61,584 nt of DNA from a virus: positions 1 to 61,584 of IMG/VR virus record IMGVR_UViG_3300025120_013662. The stretch is one strand, 5' to 3'. Positions 1 through 8,839 of this stretch are shown here, piece after piece. The notes below the pieces were generated by a model that was given only the letters and a program-made list of their open reading frames with translations, was not told the origin of the DNA and did no database searches. Within the stretch, counting starts at the first letter, position 1. Every line of letters begins with the position of its first letter. The position numbers and the translations under genes are program-made.

Positions 1-591
1 CAACAGAGGGCCAAACGTGATTTTAAGCTCAAAGAGTGGCTTGTAAGTGGTTTGGAAATCGTTCCCGACCTTTACCGCTGCTTGACCGAGAAGTTCGGCA
101 AGCTGGGAGAGGACTGGGAAGTGCTCAAAGCCGAAGAACAACTCTATGTGCCCATCACCGAATTCACGGAAGCAGAAAAAAAGTTTAAAGGCTTTATTGA
201 CCTTGTGGTCTACTCCAAGAAGGATGAAAAGATTCATCTGATTGACTGGAAGACCTGTTCGTGGGGATGGAAGCGTGAAAAGAAGAGCGATACCATCTTA
301 GCTTACCAGTTGGTTTATTACAAACATTTTTATGCTCGCAAGTACGAGGTAGAACCCAAGGATATTGATTGTCATTTTGTTTTACTCAAGCGTACAGCAA
401 AGGCCGGCAAGAAGGCAGAATTCGTTAGAGTGACGGCTGCGAAAAAAAGAACGACAGATGCCCTTAACGCTTTGACTAAAGCACTGCATAATATCAACAA
501 ACAGAATTATATTAAAAATCGTACCGCTTGTACAAGCTGCAAAGACCGTTTTGGAACTTGTGAATTTTATCAGACGGAATATTGTTTATAG
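1..591 (+). CDS. PD-(D/E)XK nuclease, 5'-truncated by window edge
   Basis: The frame is open to base 1, so the start lies outside the window; 196 codons plus stop remain. The visible core fits the PD-(D/E)XK fold: a Glu-rich strand (near nt 133-150), GFIDLVV with its Asp at about nt 199, then LIDWKT with the D-x-K pair at nt 244-252, then a Gln-containing helix (AYQLVYY). The C-terminus has CTSC, a further Cys and a final Cys (nt 529-588), like the Fe-S cluster Cys of Cas4/AddB/RecB-type nucleases. The likely role is phage DNA processing, such as exonuclease action in recombination or host DNA degradation. Its codons look GC-richer than those of the island that follows. The nuclease family is well supported; the exact role is inferred. 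Confidence 0.8.
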   Translation, partial: QQRAKRDFKLKEWLVSGLEIVPDLYRCLTEKFGKLGEDWEVLKAEEQLYVPITEFTEAEKKFKGFIDLVVYSKKDEKIHLIDWKTCSWGWKREKKSDTILAYQLVYYKHFYARKYEVEPKDIDCHFVLLKRTAKAGKKAEFVRVTAAKKRTTDALNALTKALHNINKQNYIKNRTACTSCKDRFGTCEFYQTEYCL

Positions 592-602
592 GGAGTAACA
601 AC

Positions 603-1865
603 TTGTCAGAAAAAAAGATTAAAGTATTAACAATTAGTGATCACCCTCTTTTACCATCGGGGGTAGGAACTCAAACCAAGTATGTAATAGAGGCACTGTT
701 ACAGACAGGAAGATTTGAGGTTATATCATTAGGAGGTGCAGTTCAGCATCCAGATTATACTCCTTCTAAAACCGAACAGTATGGTGACGATTGGGTTATC
801 TTCCCTGTTGACGGGTACAGCAACGCAGACCAAGTTAGAGCCACGTTGTTACACCATAAGCCAGATATTTTATGGTTTATGACCGATCCACGTTTTTATG
901 AATGGCTTTGGACAATAGAAGATGAAATAAGGAGTTTAGTTCCTACAGTTTATTACCACGTATGGGATAATTATCCTTATCCGTCCTATAATAAACGATG
1001 GTATGAGTCTACGGATGTTATTGCTACTATCTCTAAGGTTACTAGCGATATTGTACAAACAGTATCCCCAGACACAGAAGAAGAATATGTTCCGCATGCG
1101 GTTAATACAACTATTTTCCGAAAAATGTTTGCCCCCCAAGAACTAGAAATAGTTAAAACTATGAGGGAAGACAACTGTAAAAATAAGATGGTCTTCTTTT
1201 GGAATAATCGTAATGCTCGACGAAAACAAAGTGGCAGTTTAATTTTTTGGTGGAAAAAGTTCTTAGATAAAGTAGGTCACGACAAAGCAACTTTGATTAT
1301 GCACACAGATGTAAATGATCAACACGGACAGCCGTTGAATTATCTGTTGCAGCAACTTGATTTAACTTCTGGTCAGGTTCAGTTCTCAACACAAAAGATG
1401 CCACCTGAACAATTGGCGATGTTTTATAATATGGCAGATTGTACAATCAATATTGCCGACGCTGAAGGTTTTGGTTTGGCGACTTTGGAATCTTTGGCTT
1501 GTGAGACACCTATCATAGTTACAATGACAGGCGGACTTCAGGAACAGGTCACAGATGGAGAGAACTGGTTTGGTATTGGTATAGAACCATCTTCTAGGGC
1601 AGTTATCGGAGGAGGTAATGTCCCATTTATTTGTGAAGACAGAATCAACGAGGATGACTTTGTTGATGCTCTTGTCAAAATCTATGAGATGTCAGCCGAA
1701 GAAAGGAACGCCCTTGGTGCAGCCGGTCGAGGACACGTAATGAAAAATTACAATTTTGACCAGTTTAAGTATCAGTGGATTAATCTGATGGAAAATGTTC
1801 ACGAAAAATACGGTTCGTGGGATACGAGAAAAAACTATAAGAGTTGGGAATTAAAAGAATTATGA
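603..1865 (+). CDS. GT4-type (group 1) glycosyltransferase
   Basis: 420 aa if started at TTG 603, which follows GGGAG (591-595) at a good distance; a TTG at 582 in the same frame has no ribosome site. The N-terminus (KIKVLTISDHPLLPSGVGTQT) is a GT-B first strand with the Gly-rich loop of GT4 enzymes. The C-terminal half has ADAEGFGLATLESLACETP, the E-x7-E nucleotide-sugar binding motif. It should transfer a sugar from an NDP-sugar to an unknown acceptor in the cytosol. It is the first gene of the carbohydrate island and is coupled to the next gene by an ATGA overlap. No membrane segment is seen. Confidence 0.85.
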   Translation: MSEKKIKVLTISDHPLLPSGVGTQTKYVIEALLQTGRFEVISLGGAVQHPDYTPSKTEQYGDDWVIFPVDGYSNADQVRATLLHHKPDILWFMTDPRFYEWLWTIEDEIRSLVPTVYYHVWDNYPYPSYNKRWYESTDVIATISKVTSDIVQTVSPDTEEEYVPHAVNTTIFRKMFAPQELEIVKTMREDNCKNKMVFFWNNRNARRKQSGSLIFWWKKFLDKVGHDKATLIMHTDVNDQHGQPLNYLLQQLDLTSGQVQFSTQKMPPEQLAMFYNMADCTINIADAEGFGLATLESLACETPIIVTMTGGLQEQVTDGENWFGIGIEPSSRAVIGGGNVPFICEDRINEDDFVDALVKIYEMSAEERNALGAAGRGHVMKNYNFDQFKYQWINLMENVHEKYGSWDTRKNYKSWELKEL

Positions 1866-3151
1866 AAAGAGTTTTATTAAGAGGTCCAGTACTAAGCCGT
1901 AGTGGATATGGTGAACACGCAAGGTTTATCTTTAGAGCATTAATGGATAATCCATCTCATTTTGATGTTCACGTTGAACCAACTCCTTGGGGTGCTTCAA
2001 GTTGGATAATGAAAGACACAGAAGAAACTAAGTTAATTAAAACTTGTATAGAAAAGCACAATATGTATAAGGATGTATATCCTACTTATGATATTTCTTT
2101 TCAGGTTATGATCCCAAACGAGTGGCAAAAAATAGCGAAGGTAAACATAGGAATTACTGCCGCTGTTGAGACCGATAGAGCTTCTGGCCAATGGATACAA
2201 GCTTGTAATACAGTTGTAGATAAAGTTTTGGTGGTTTCGGAACATGCAAAGAAGTCTTTGGTAGATCCAATATATACGATTTTAAATGAACAGACTAAAC
2301 AGCCAGTAGGTGCATTAAAATGCACGGTTCCTGTAGAAGTAGTTGGGTATCCTGTTAAGTATCACGATCAAGTTGATTTAGAACTAGAGTTAAAGAACGA
2401 TTTTAACTTTATGACTGTGGCACAAGACAGTCCCAGAAAAAATTTAGTAAATTCTATTAAATGGTTTCTGGACGAGTTTAAAGACGATGATGTTGGGTTG
2501 GTGATTAAGTGTCACAAGATGAACCATTCGGTACCAGATAAGTTTCATGTAACAGATTTTCTAACGGGTATTGTTAATGCCCCGGAGTACGAAGATAGAA
2601 AATGTAATGTTTACCTTTTACACGGTAATTTAACTGACGGAGAATTACATTCTTTATATAAACATCCTAAGATAAAATCTTATTTTACAGCTACTCACGG
2701 AGAGGGTTTTGGCCTTCCTATATACGAAGCAGCATATAGTGGATTACCTATTGCCGCACCTGCTTGGTCAGGACAGGTTGACTTTTTATACGCTAATCAG
2801 AAGAATAAAAAATCTGGTAAGACAAAAAAGGTTCCAATGTTTTCAAAAATTAGATATGAACTAAAGGAAATTCAGCCTGAAGCTGTCTGGGATGGTGTTC
2901 TGGTAGCAGAGTCGAAATGGTGTTATGTGGAGGAAGACCACTTCAAAAAAACACTTAGAGAATGTTATAACAAGAACAATGTGAAGAAGAAACAAGCAGA
3001 AGAGCTAAAGGTCTACCTAGAAAAAGAGTTTTCTGCTGAAAACCAATATAAAAAGTTCTTTGACTCAGTCAATGAGTATCTGACTACCCCGGACGAAGAA
3101 GACGCCGGCGAATGGCAAAACATCTTGAATAAAGTTGTGAGCTATGATTAG
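1862..3151 (+). CDS. GT4-type glycosyltransferase
   Basis: 429 aa from ATG 1862, which overlaps the upstream stop (ATGA); a TTG 18 nt earlier in frame is less likely. The N-terminus VLLRGPVLSRSGYGEHAR is the GT4 donor-domain loop (SGYGEH is common in this family). The C-terminal half carries THGEGFGLPIYEAAYSGLP, the GT4 E-x7-E motif, followed by a Pro-rich acceptor loop. The neighbouring transferases differ from it clearly, so this is not a recent duplicate. Donor and acceptor sugars cannot be read from the sequence. Cytosolic; no signal peptide or membrane helix. Confidence 0.85.
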   Translation: MKRVLLRGPVLSRSGYGEHARFIFRALMDNPSHFDVHVEPTPWGASSWIMKDTEETKLIKTCIEKHNMYKDVYPTYDISFQVMIPNEWQKIAKVNIGITAAVETDRASGQWIQACNTVVDKVLVVSEHAKKSLVDPIYTILNEQTKQPVGALKCTVPVEVVGYPVKYHDQVDLELELKNDFNFMTVAQDSPRKNLVNSIKWFLDEFKDDDVGLVIKCHKMNHSVPDKFHVTDFLTGIVNAPEYEDRKCNVYLLHGNLTDGELHSLYKHPKIKSYFTATHGEGFGLPIYEAAYSGLPIAAPAWSGQVDFLYANQKNKKSGKTKKVPMFSKIRYELKEIQPEAVWDGVLVAESKWCYVEEDHFKKTLRECYNKNNVKKKQAEELKVYLEKEFSAENQYKKFFDSVNEYLTTPDEEDAGEWQNILNKVVSYD

Positions 3152-4808
3152 AGAGGTAGTATTTGTTTCTGATTTCTTCTTAGAACAAGGAGTTAATGGC
3201 GGCGCTGAATTTTATAACGATAACTTAATGAGTCTCTTAACCGACTCATATTCGTTTACAAAAGTTCAATGTACTCAGTTAACTCCTTCTTTTATATTAG
3301 AGAATAAGGATAAGTTCTTTATTGTTGCAAACTTTATGACCCTTACAGAAGAAAACAAAGAACTCTTAAAGAAAGAAGTAGAATACATAATTTTAGAGCA
3401 TGATCATAAATATGCTGCCAACAATAACCCAGCATTTTTTGATAATTTTTTAGTACCAGAAAATATGGTAATAAATAAAGACTTTTTCTCTAAAGCTAGG
3501 GCTGTATTATGCCAGAGCAAGCTTCATTCTGAAATTGTTCAAAAGAATTTAGTTGGATCAAACATTTGTAACCTTGGAGGTAATCTATGGACGGATTACC
3601 AAATAGAAGTACTTAGGGAAAGCATGAACAATGAAAAGACTATTGATTATGCAATAATGGAATCATCGAATAGAAATAAAGGAATGCCTTTTGCAATTGA
3701 GTATTGCCGGCAAAAAAATATTCAATATACGATGATCAAAAATCAGTCATATGAGGATTTTGTTAAAGAGTTATCAAAGGTTGACAGTTTAGTTTTCTTC
3801 CCACAATGGATCGAATCATACAGTAGGGTTGCTTTAGAGGCTAGGATCTTAGGTTGTAAGCTCATAACTAATGGTATGCTAGGCGTTGCTAGTGAGGATT
3901 ATTTTTCAAGTAAACCTCAACAGTTAATAGACATATTGAGTGAAAATAATAAAAGTATACTAGATGTTTTCCGAAATGCACTAGAAGGAAAGTATGATAA
4001 GATAGATTTTCTTCCTCCAATTGAATTTCCCAAGATTACGATTCTTGGTACAATGTATAATGGATCAAAATATATTAGAAGCTTTTTGGATAGTATTGTT
4101 TCTCAAACAAACTTTAGTAATTGTGAACTTATTATCATAGATGCCAACTCACCTGATAATGAGTATGAAATAATAAAAGAATACACGGCCACTTATGATA
4201 ATATCATATACAAAAGAATGGACGAAAAGATTAGTATTGCCGAAGCTTTAAACATCGGCATAGAGATGAGCACGGGAGACTTTTTAACATTCGGGCTTAT
4301 AGATGATATAAGAGATCCTGATTGTTTGTCTATCTTGTCTAAACATTTGCATTTAAATCCGGGTATTGATTTAGTGTATGGGCAATGCTTGCAAACAGAC
4401 AGCCCAAATGAGACAATGGATAATAACACTTCAGATGACAAATTTTACGAACATTCTACTTATGATTTTTCCAAAAATAGTATGATAAAGTGTTTACCCG
4501 GACCAATGCCATTGTGGAGAAAAGAAATGCACAAAAAATGTGGTTTATTTAATAAAAACTATATCTTTTCAAATGATTGGGATATGTGGCTTAGAGCGGT
4601 GGACAATGGTTCAAAGTTTAAGAAAATTGAAGCTGTTGTCGGACTATATTTAGCTGGAGGATTATCCCAGAGTGAAACAACAAACTTAAACCAACGCAAA
4701 GAAGAAGCCAAGCTTTTTTATAAATATAAACATTTGTTTGGGACAAAGAACGTGAATTCATATACATCATATTTTGAACAATTTACTGGAGAAACCAATG
4801 AGCAATAA
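3144..4808 (+). CDS. Two-domain glycosyltransferase (GT4-like + GT2)
   Basis: 554 aa, ATG 3144 overlapping the previous stop by 8 nt. Residues 1-285 look like a degenerate GT-B/GT4 domain: FVSDFFLEQGVNGGAEFYN at the start and PQWIESYSRVALEARILGC near 240, which retains part of the Glu-containing donor motif. Residues from about 293 are a clear GT2 (GT-A) domain: ITILGTMYNGSKYI, then ELIIIDANSPDN, then a GDFLTFGLIDD segment in the position of the DxD metal motif, and a late WDMWLRA segment. A fused pair could add two sugars in sequence, or the first half could be an acceptor-binding remnant. The donor is unknown. Confidence 0.8.
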   Translation: MIREVVFVSDFFLEQGVNGGAEFYNDNLMSLLTDSYSFTKVQCTQLTPSFILENKDKFFIVANFMTLTEENKELLKKEVEYIILEHDHKYAANNNPAFFDNFLVPENMVINKDFFSKARAVLCQSKLHSEIVQKNLVGSNICNLGGNLWTDYQIEVLRESMNNEKTIDYAIMESSNRNKGMPFAIEYCRQKNIQYTMIKNQSYEDFVKELSKVDSLVFFPQWIESYSRVALEARILGCKLITNGMLGVASEDYFSSKPQQLIDILSENNKSILDVFRNALEGKYDKIDFLPPIEFPKITILGTMYNGSKYIRSFLDSIVSQTNFSNCELIIIDANSPDNEYEIIKEYTATYDNIIYKRMDEKISIAEALNIGIEMSTGDFLTFGLIDDIRDPDCLSILSKHLHLNPGIDLVYGQCLQTDSPNETMDNNTSDDKFYEHSTYDFSKNSMIKCLPGPMPLWRKEMHKKCGLFNKNYIFSNDWDMWLRAVDNGSKFKKIEAVVGLYLAGGLSQSETTNLNQRKEEAKLFYKYKHLFGTKNVNSYTSYFEQFTGETNEQ

Positions 4809-5211
4809 GGAAAGAAAATACCTTCCAACATTATCTGAGTTAGTTGACCGACTTTCTATCGCACAATTGAAAGAAGTATTTATAGCAGAGCATAAAGAAG
4901 AATATGCGAAAGAGATTGAAGATATTGTACACGATATCCAAATGTGCCTTGATAGTACTGATGGCGCAATTGGTTCTGATGTAATCCGTGCGATTGTAGT
5001 TTTGTCACAAATGAATTTACACATTTGGCACAATGAATCAAATTATAGAAAAGGGATCAAGGATGGAAACGACCTTGAATTAACACACGGATTAAACGGG
5101 ATTAGAAACACTGCAAAGAATAAGATTCAGGAAATTTGTGGTGGCAGAAAAGATTATAAAATTGACTGTTTAGCAGCAGACTTTAAGGACTGGGAGATTA
5201 GCTGGAAATGA
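4798..5211 (+). CDS. Conserved small protein of glycan clusters, function unknown
   Basis: 137 aa from ATG 4798, preceded by GGAG and overlapping the upstream stop by 11 nt; an in-frame TTG at 4774 is an unlikely start. The sequence opens with PTLSELVDRLSIAQLKEVF and continues with a mostly helical body containing paired Trp/His residues (LHIWHNESNYRKG) and ending in DWEISWK. I recall similar proteins beside sugar-nucleotide genes in phages and bacteria but know no assigned function. There is no catalytic motif, membrane segment or Cys cluster. Its tight coupling on both sides says it is expressed with the island enzymes. Confidence 0.6.
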   Translation: MSNKERKYLPTLSELVDRLSIAQLKEVFIAEHKEEYAKEIEDIVHDIQMCLDSTDGAIGSDVIRAIVVLSQMNLHIWHNESNYRKGIKDGNDLELTHGLNGIRNTAKNKIQEICGGRKDYKIDCLAADFKDWEISWK

Positions 5212-6134
5212 AAGTATTAATTACTGGTGGTGCAGGTTATATTGGAAGTGAACTAACAGATGTCTTGTTGAAGGATGGTCACGAAGTAGTTGCATATGAT
5301 AACTTAATGTATGATGCAACTAGTTTGCTTCGATATACTACAAACGATAATTTTGATTTTGTAAATGCTGATGTAAGAGACTTAAATACGCTAAAAAGAT
5401 ATGCATCAAAATCAGATATTATTATTCCTCTGGCCGCCTTGGTTGGATTTCCTCTGTGTGATCAAGACCCTCGTGCAGCCAAAGAGATCAACTTTGAAGT
5501 TAATGAATGGTTAGCAAAAAATAAGTCAAAAGACCAGAGGATAATTTACCCCTGCACCAACTCTGGATATGGAACGGGTGACGGAGCGGTATGCACAGAG
5601 GAATCCCCACTCAACCCAATTTCTTTATATGGCAGAACAAAAGTAGATGCAGAAACAGCCATAAGAGAAGTTGAAAACCACCTGACTTTTCGTTTGGCTA
5701 CAGTTTTTGGACCATCTTCTAGGATGAGAACTGATTTATTGGTAAACAATTTTGTATTAAAGGCTCTTAGGGATCGAGTACTTGTATTGTACGAATGTGA
5801 GTTTATGAGAAATTATGTCCATATACATGATGTATGTGATTCTTTCAAGTATGTGATTGATAACTGGGACACTTGCAAAAATGAGACTTACAATATCGGT
5901 AATGATACTATTAATATGAATAAGCTTCAATTGGCACAGAAAATAAAAGAGCATTTACCATTAGAAATTATTAAAGCTGAATTTACTTCTGACCCTGATG
6001 TACGAGATTATGAAGTCAGTAGTCAAAAAGCATATGATAAGGGAATGATTTGTAATAGAGATTTAGATGTTGGGATCACCCAGTTGATTAAAAGTTATAA
6101 GATTATTGAATCTCCTTGGTATGCGAATTATTAA
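5208..6134 (+). CDS. NAD-dependent epimerase/dehydratase (extended SDR)
   Basis: 308 aa, ATG 5208 in an ATGA overlap. The Rossmann motif GGAGYIG is at residues 7-13, with an acidic YDN at the end of strand 2 typical of NAD-binding extended SDRs. The catalytic YxxxK is Y141-K145 in SLYGRTK, and the Ser/Thr partner is in PCTNSGYG near 117. NYVHIHDV near 203 is the usual substrate-domain motif. It most likely epimerises, dehydrates or reduces an NDP-hexose. Which of these cannot be fixed without comparison; no feature marks it as GalE or RmlB. Confidence 0.8.
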   Translation: MKVLITGGAGYIGSELTDVLLKDGHEVVAYDNLMYDATSLLRYTTNDNFDFVNADVRDLNTLKRYASKSDIIIPLAALVGFPLCDQDPRAAKEINFEVNEWLAKNKSKDQRIIYPCTNSGYGTGDGAVCTEESPLNPISLYGRTKVDAETAIREVENHLTFRLATVFGPSSRMRTDLLVNNFVLKALRDRVLVLYECEFMRNYVHIHDVCDSFKYVIDNWDTCKNETYNIGNDTINMNKLQLAQKIKEHLPLEIIKAEFTSDPDVRDYEVSSQKAYDKGMICNRDLDVGITQLIKSYKIIESPWYANY

Positions 6135-6154
6135 TAAAAACAGGAGATTCATAA

Positions 6155-7669
6155 ATGGCTTCCAATAATGTAGATGTTTTATACGTGCAACCAAACGGGG
6201 CTGGTATAATATATCAAGAACTAAGTAAAAACTATTCTGCTATTGAACCACCAATCTGGGCGGGGTTACTAGCTCAACATTCTCGTAAAAATGGGTTTTC
6301 TGTTGCAATTTTAGATTGTGAAGCTGAGCGTCTAAATCCAGATGAGAGTGCTAAAAGAATATTGGATATAAATCCACGCCTTGTGGCAATGGTTATCTAT
6401 GGGCAACAGCCATCAGCATCCACACAAAATATGTATGGGGCTAGCGTTTTATGCGACAAACTTAAAGATTCTGGATCATCTTCAAAGATTGTTCTTATCG
6501 GACTCCACCCTTCGGCTTCTTCTAGAGAAACAATGAATAGTGAAAAAGCAGATTTTGTTTGTCAAGGAGAGGGGGCATATACTGTTGATGGATTATTGCA
6601 AAGTGATATGGACAATCCAATTCACTTAGATAAAATTCCGGGATTATGGTACAGGGATAATGGCGATATAATTTGTACCCGTCCGGCTCCAGTTGTCCCG
6701 CAGAAAGAACTTGAACACGAACTACCGGGGATGGCTTGGGATCTATTGCCTATGCACCTATATCGAACGGCCAATTGGCATGCTATGTCTAATAACAATG
6801 ACAGGGAACCGTTTGCCTCACTTTATACCAGTCTCGGGTGCCCTTATCAGTGTACATTTTGTTGCATTAACGCCCCTTTCGGGAACAATAACGTAGAAAA
6901 TGGACTACAATCAAAGAGTCGATTTAGGTGGTGGGACGTAGATTTCACTATGGGTGAATTTCAAAAAATTCATGATATGGGAATCCGCAACGTAAAAATA
7001 GCTGATGAAATGTTTGTTCTAAGAAAGGATCACTTTCTAGAGATTTGTAAAAAATTAAAAGAAAGAGAATTTGATTTCAATATTTGGGCTTATGCTCGCA
7101 TCGATACAGTTCGTCCAGAGTATTTAGACGCTCTTAGGGATGCTGGCGTTAATTGGTTAGCTTTAGGAATTGAATCGGGTAACGCTACCGTAAGAAAAGA
7201 TGTGATTAAGGGCAAATTTACAGAGGTAAATATTAGAGATTTAGTCCAAGAAATTAGGAACTCAGGTATAAATGTTATAGGTAATTACATTTTTGGACTT
7301 CCAGAAGACACAGCAGACACCATGAAAGACACGCTTGACATGGCAAATGATCTTAATTGTGAATTTTCTAACTTTTACTGTACAATGGCTTATCCCGGCT
7401 CAGCATTACATATTCAAGCTAAAAAGGAAGGCTGGGATCTTCCAGATAGTTATCAGGCTTATTCACAACACTCATATGAAATCAAGCCATTAGCTACTAA
7501 ACATATTACTGCAAGAGAAGTTGTAGAATTTAGGGACAATGCTTTTAATTCACATTATAACAGACCTGAATATCATGATATGATTAGAAGTAAATTTGGT
7601 CAATCTACCGTAGATGAAATTAAGAATATGACTAAGATAAAACTAAAACGAAAAATACTAGGAGATTAA
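6155..7669 (+). CDS. B12-binding-domain radical SAM enzyme
   Basis: 504 aa; ATG 6155 follows CAGGAG. Residues 5-170 form a Rossmann-like B12-binding domain (DVLYVQPN, ending in VLIGLHPSASS and CQGEGAYTV, as in BchE/HpnJ-type proteins). The radical SAM cluster motif is C229-x3-C233-x2-C236 in GCPYQCTFCC. ARIDTVRPEYL and GIESGNATVRKDV are conserved radical SAM barrel segments. Family members do methyl transfer to unactivated carbon, ring contraction or cyclisation using cobalamin and SAM. The place next to TPP enzyme genes and glycosyltransferases suggests a sugar or lipid substrate, but this is inference. It requires an anaerobic or well-protected Fe-S cluster and host cobalamin. Confidence 0.88.
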   Translation: MASNNVDVLYVQPNGAGIIYQELSKNYSAIEPPIWAGLLAQHSRKNGFSVAILDCEAERLNPDESAKRILDINPRLVAMVIYGQQPSASTQNMYGASVLCDKLKDSGSSSKIVLIGLHPSASSRETMNSEKADFVCQGEGAYTVDGLLQSDMDNPIHLDKIPGLWYRDNGDIICTRPAPVVPQKELEHELPGMAWDLLPMHLYRTANWHAMSNNNDREPFASLYTSLGCPYQCTFCCINAPFGNNNVENGLQSKSRFRWWDVDFTMGEFQKIHDMGIRNVKIADEMFVLRKDHFLEICKKLKEREFDFNIWAYARIDTVRPEYLDALRDAGVNWLALGIESGNATVRKDVIKGKFTEVNIRDLVQEIRNSGINVIGNYIFGLPEDTADTMKDTLDMANDLNCEFSNFYCTMAYPGSALHIQAKKEGWDLPDSYQAYSQHSYEIKPLATKHITAREVVEFRDNAFNSHYNRPEYHDMIRSKFGQSTVDEIKNMTKIKLKRKILGD

Positions 7670-7670
7670 A

Positions 7671-8288
7671 GTGGCACTCTACACTAAAGATCAGTTAATT
7701 GCTTTTGAAGATATGATCGCTGCACATTTTAATAACGCAAAGATAAAAGCCCCTGTTCATCTTTATAATGATAATGAAGAACAGATTATTGAGATTTTTG
7801 ATCGATTTAATATTGGCAAGGACGATTGGGTTTTCGGATCTTGGAGAAGTCATTATCAATGTCTCCTGAAAGGTGTTCCTTCAGAAGAAGTCGAGCAAGC
7901 ATGTTTAGATGGCAGATCAATATCCCTCTGTTTTAATGAACATAATGTTTTTAACTCAGGGATTGTAACTGGAGCTATTCCCATTGCCGTGGGTGCTGCT
8001 CTTAGTATTAAAAAATCCGGAGGAAGTGGAAGGGTATTTTGTTTTATGGGGGATATGACTTCTGAAACCGGACAAGCCCATGAATGTATCAAATATTCTA
8101 GAAACCACGAACTTCCAATTCATTTTGTCATAGAGGATAATGGCAAGTCAGTTTGTACAGATACACGAGCTACGTGGAACTCTTCAGTCTTAACTTATGA
8201 AGGCGTACAAGATGAATATGTAACATATTATAGATACAATCTAGACAAGTATCCTCACGCAGGCGCTGGCTCTAGAGTACAATTTTAA
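7671..8288 (+). CDS. TPP-dependent enzyme, alpha (PP-domain) subunit
   Basis: 205 aa from GTG 7671, one base after the previous stop and preceded by AGGAG. It resembles E1-alpha/transketolase N-terminal proteins: SHYQCLLKG near 60, NSGIVTGAIPIAVGAALS near 95, and the TPP-Mg motif GDM (127-129) through IEDNGKS (N157). E1-alpha is usually about 330 aa, so this is a minimal PP domain. The following gene supplies the Pyr domain, so the two should form one heteromeric TPP enzyme that decarboxylates a 2-oxoacid or moves a two-carbon unit. No lipoyl E2 or E3 gene is nearby, which argues against a full dehydrogenase complex. Confidence 0.82.
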   Translation: MALYTKDQLIAFEDMIAAHFNNAKIKAPVHLYNDNEEQIIEIFDRFNIGKDDWVFGSWRSHYQCLLKGVPSEEVEQACLDGRSISLCFNEHNVFNSGIVTGAIPIAVGAALSIKKSGGSGRVFCFMGDMTSETGQAHECIKYSRNHELPIHFVIEDNGKSVCTDTRATWNSSVLTYEGVQDEYVTYYRYNLDKYPHAGAGSRVQF

Positions 8289-8299
8289 AGGTATAAAAA

Positions 8300-8839
8300 A
8301 TGGTTAAATACTTTGATGAACTAAAACGTGCTATGGAATATTTGGGAGAACAAGAAGACACAGTTTTCTTGGGGCAGGCTGTGGCCTACAAGGGAACAGC
8401 AATGTCTAATACACTAAAAGACATAGATCCAGAAAAATTGATTGAGATGCCTGTCTGCGAAGAAATGCAGATGGGAATTACTAACGGTCTGGCAGTCACT
8501 GGAAAGGTGCCAATAAGTGTTTATCCACGATGGAATTTTCTTATTCTTGCTGCCAATCAGTTAATCAACCACTTGGACCGTATGCCAACGTTTACTCACG
8601 GTGAATATTACCCTAAGGTAATCATCAGAACCGGAATTGGTTCCGAACGACCCTTAAATCCCCAAGCTCAGCATGTTGGAGACTTTACAGAGGGTTTTAG
8701 ACTAATGTTGAAGAATACTGAAATTATCAGACTGAAAGAACCAGAAGATATTTTTCCAGCATATCAAAAAGCATACAACAGAACTGATGGTAAGAACACT
8801 ATTCTGGTTGAGTATGGTGATTTTTATAATGAAAAATAA
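8300..8839 (+). CDS. TPP-dependent enzyme, beta (Pyr-domain) subunit
   Basis: 179 aa, ATG 8300. It matches the Pyr domain of transketolase/E1-beta: FLGQAVAYKG at the start, then EMPVCEEMQMGITNGLA, where E54 aligns with the catalytic Glu that contacts the TPP aminopyrimidine, then RTGIGSERPLNPQAQHVGDF, the characteristic loop before the His-containing segment. The C-terminal regulatory domain of normal E1-beta (about 325 aa) is absent. Together with the upstream gene it makes a compact two-gene enzyme of about 384 residues. Substrate unknown; in a glycan island a branched or two-carbon-extended sugar is possible. Confidence 0.8.
   Translation: MVKYFDELKRAMEYLGEQEDTVFLGQAVAYKGTAMSNTLKDIDPEKLIEMPVCEEMQMGITNGLAVTGKVPISVYPRWNFLILAANQLINHLDRMPTFTHGEYYPKVIIRTGIGSERPLNPQAQHVGDFTEGFRLMLKNTEIIRLKEPEDIFPAYQKAYNRTDGKNTILVEYGDFYNEK

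Noticed and set aside
4719-4726. Exact TATAAATA late-promoter core inside the GT4-GT2 fusion gene
   Set aside because: In AT-rich sequence of this length several exact 8-mers are expected by chance; it lies within a coding region of the sugar island with no late gene directly behind.
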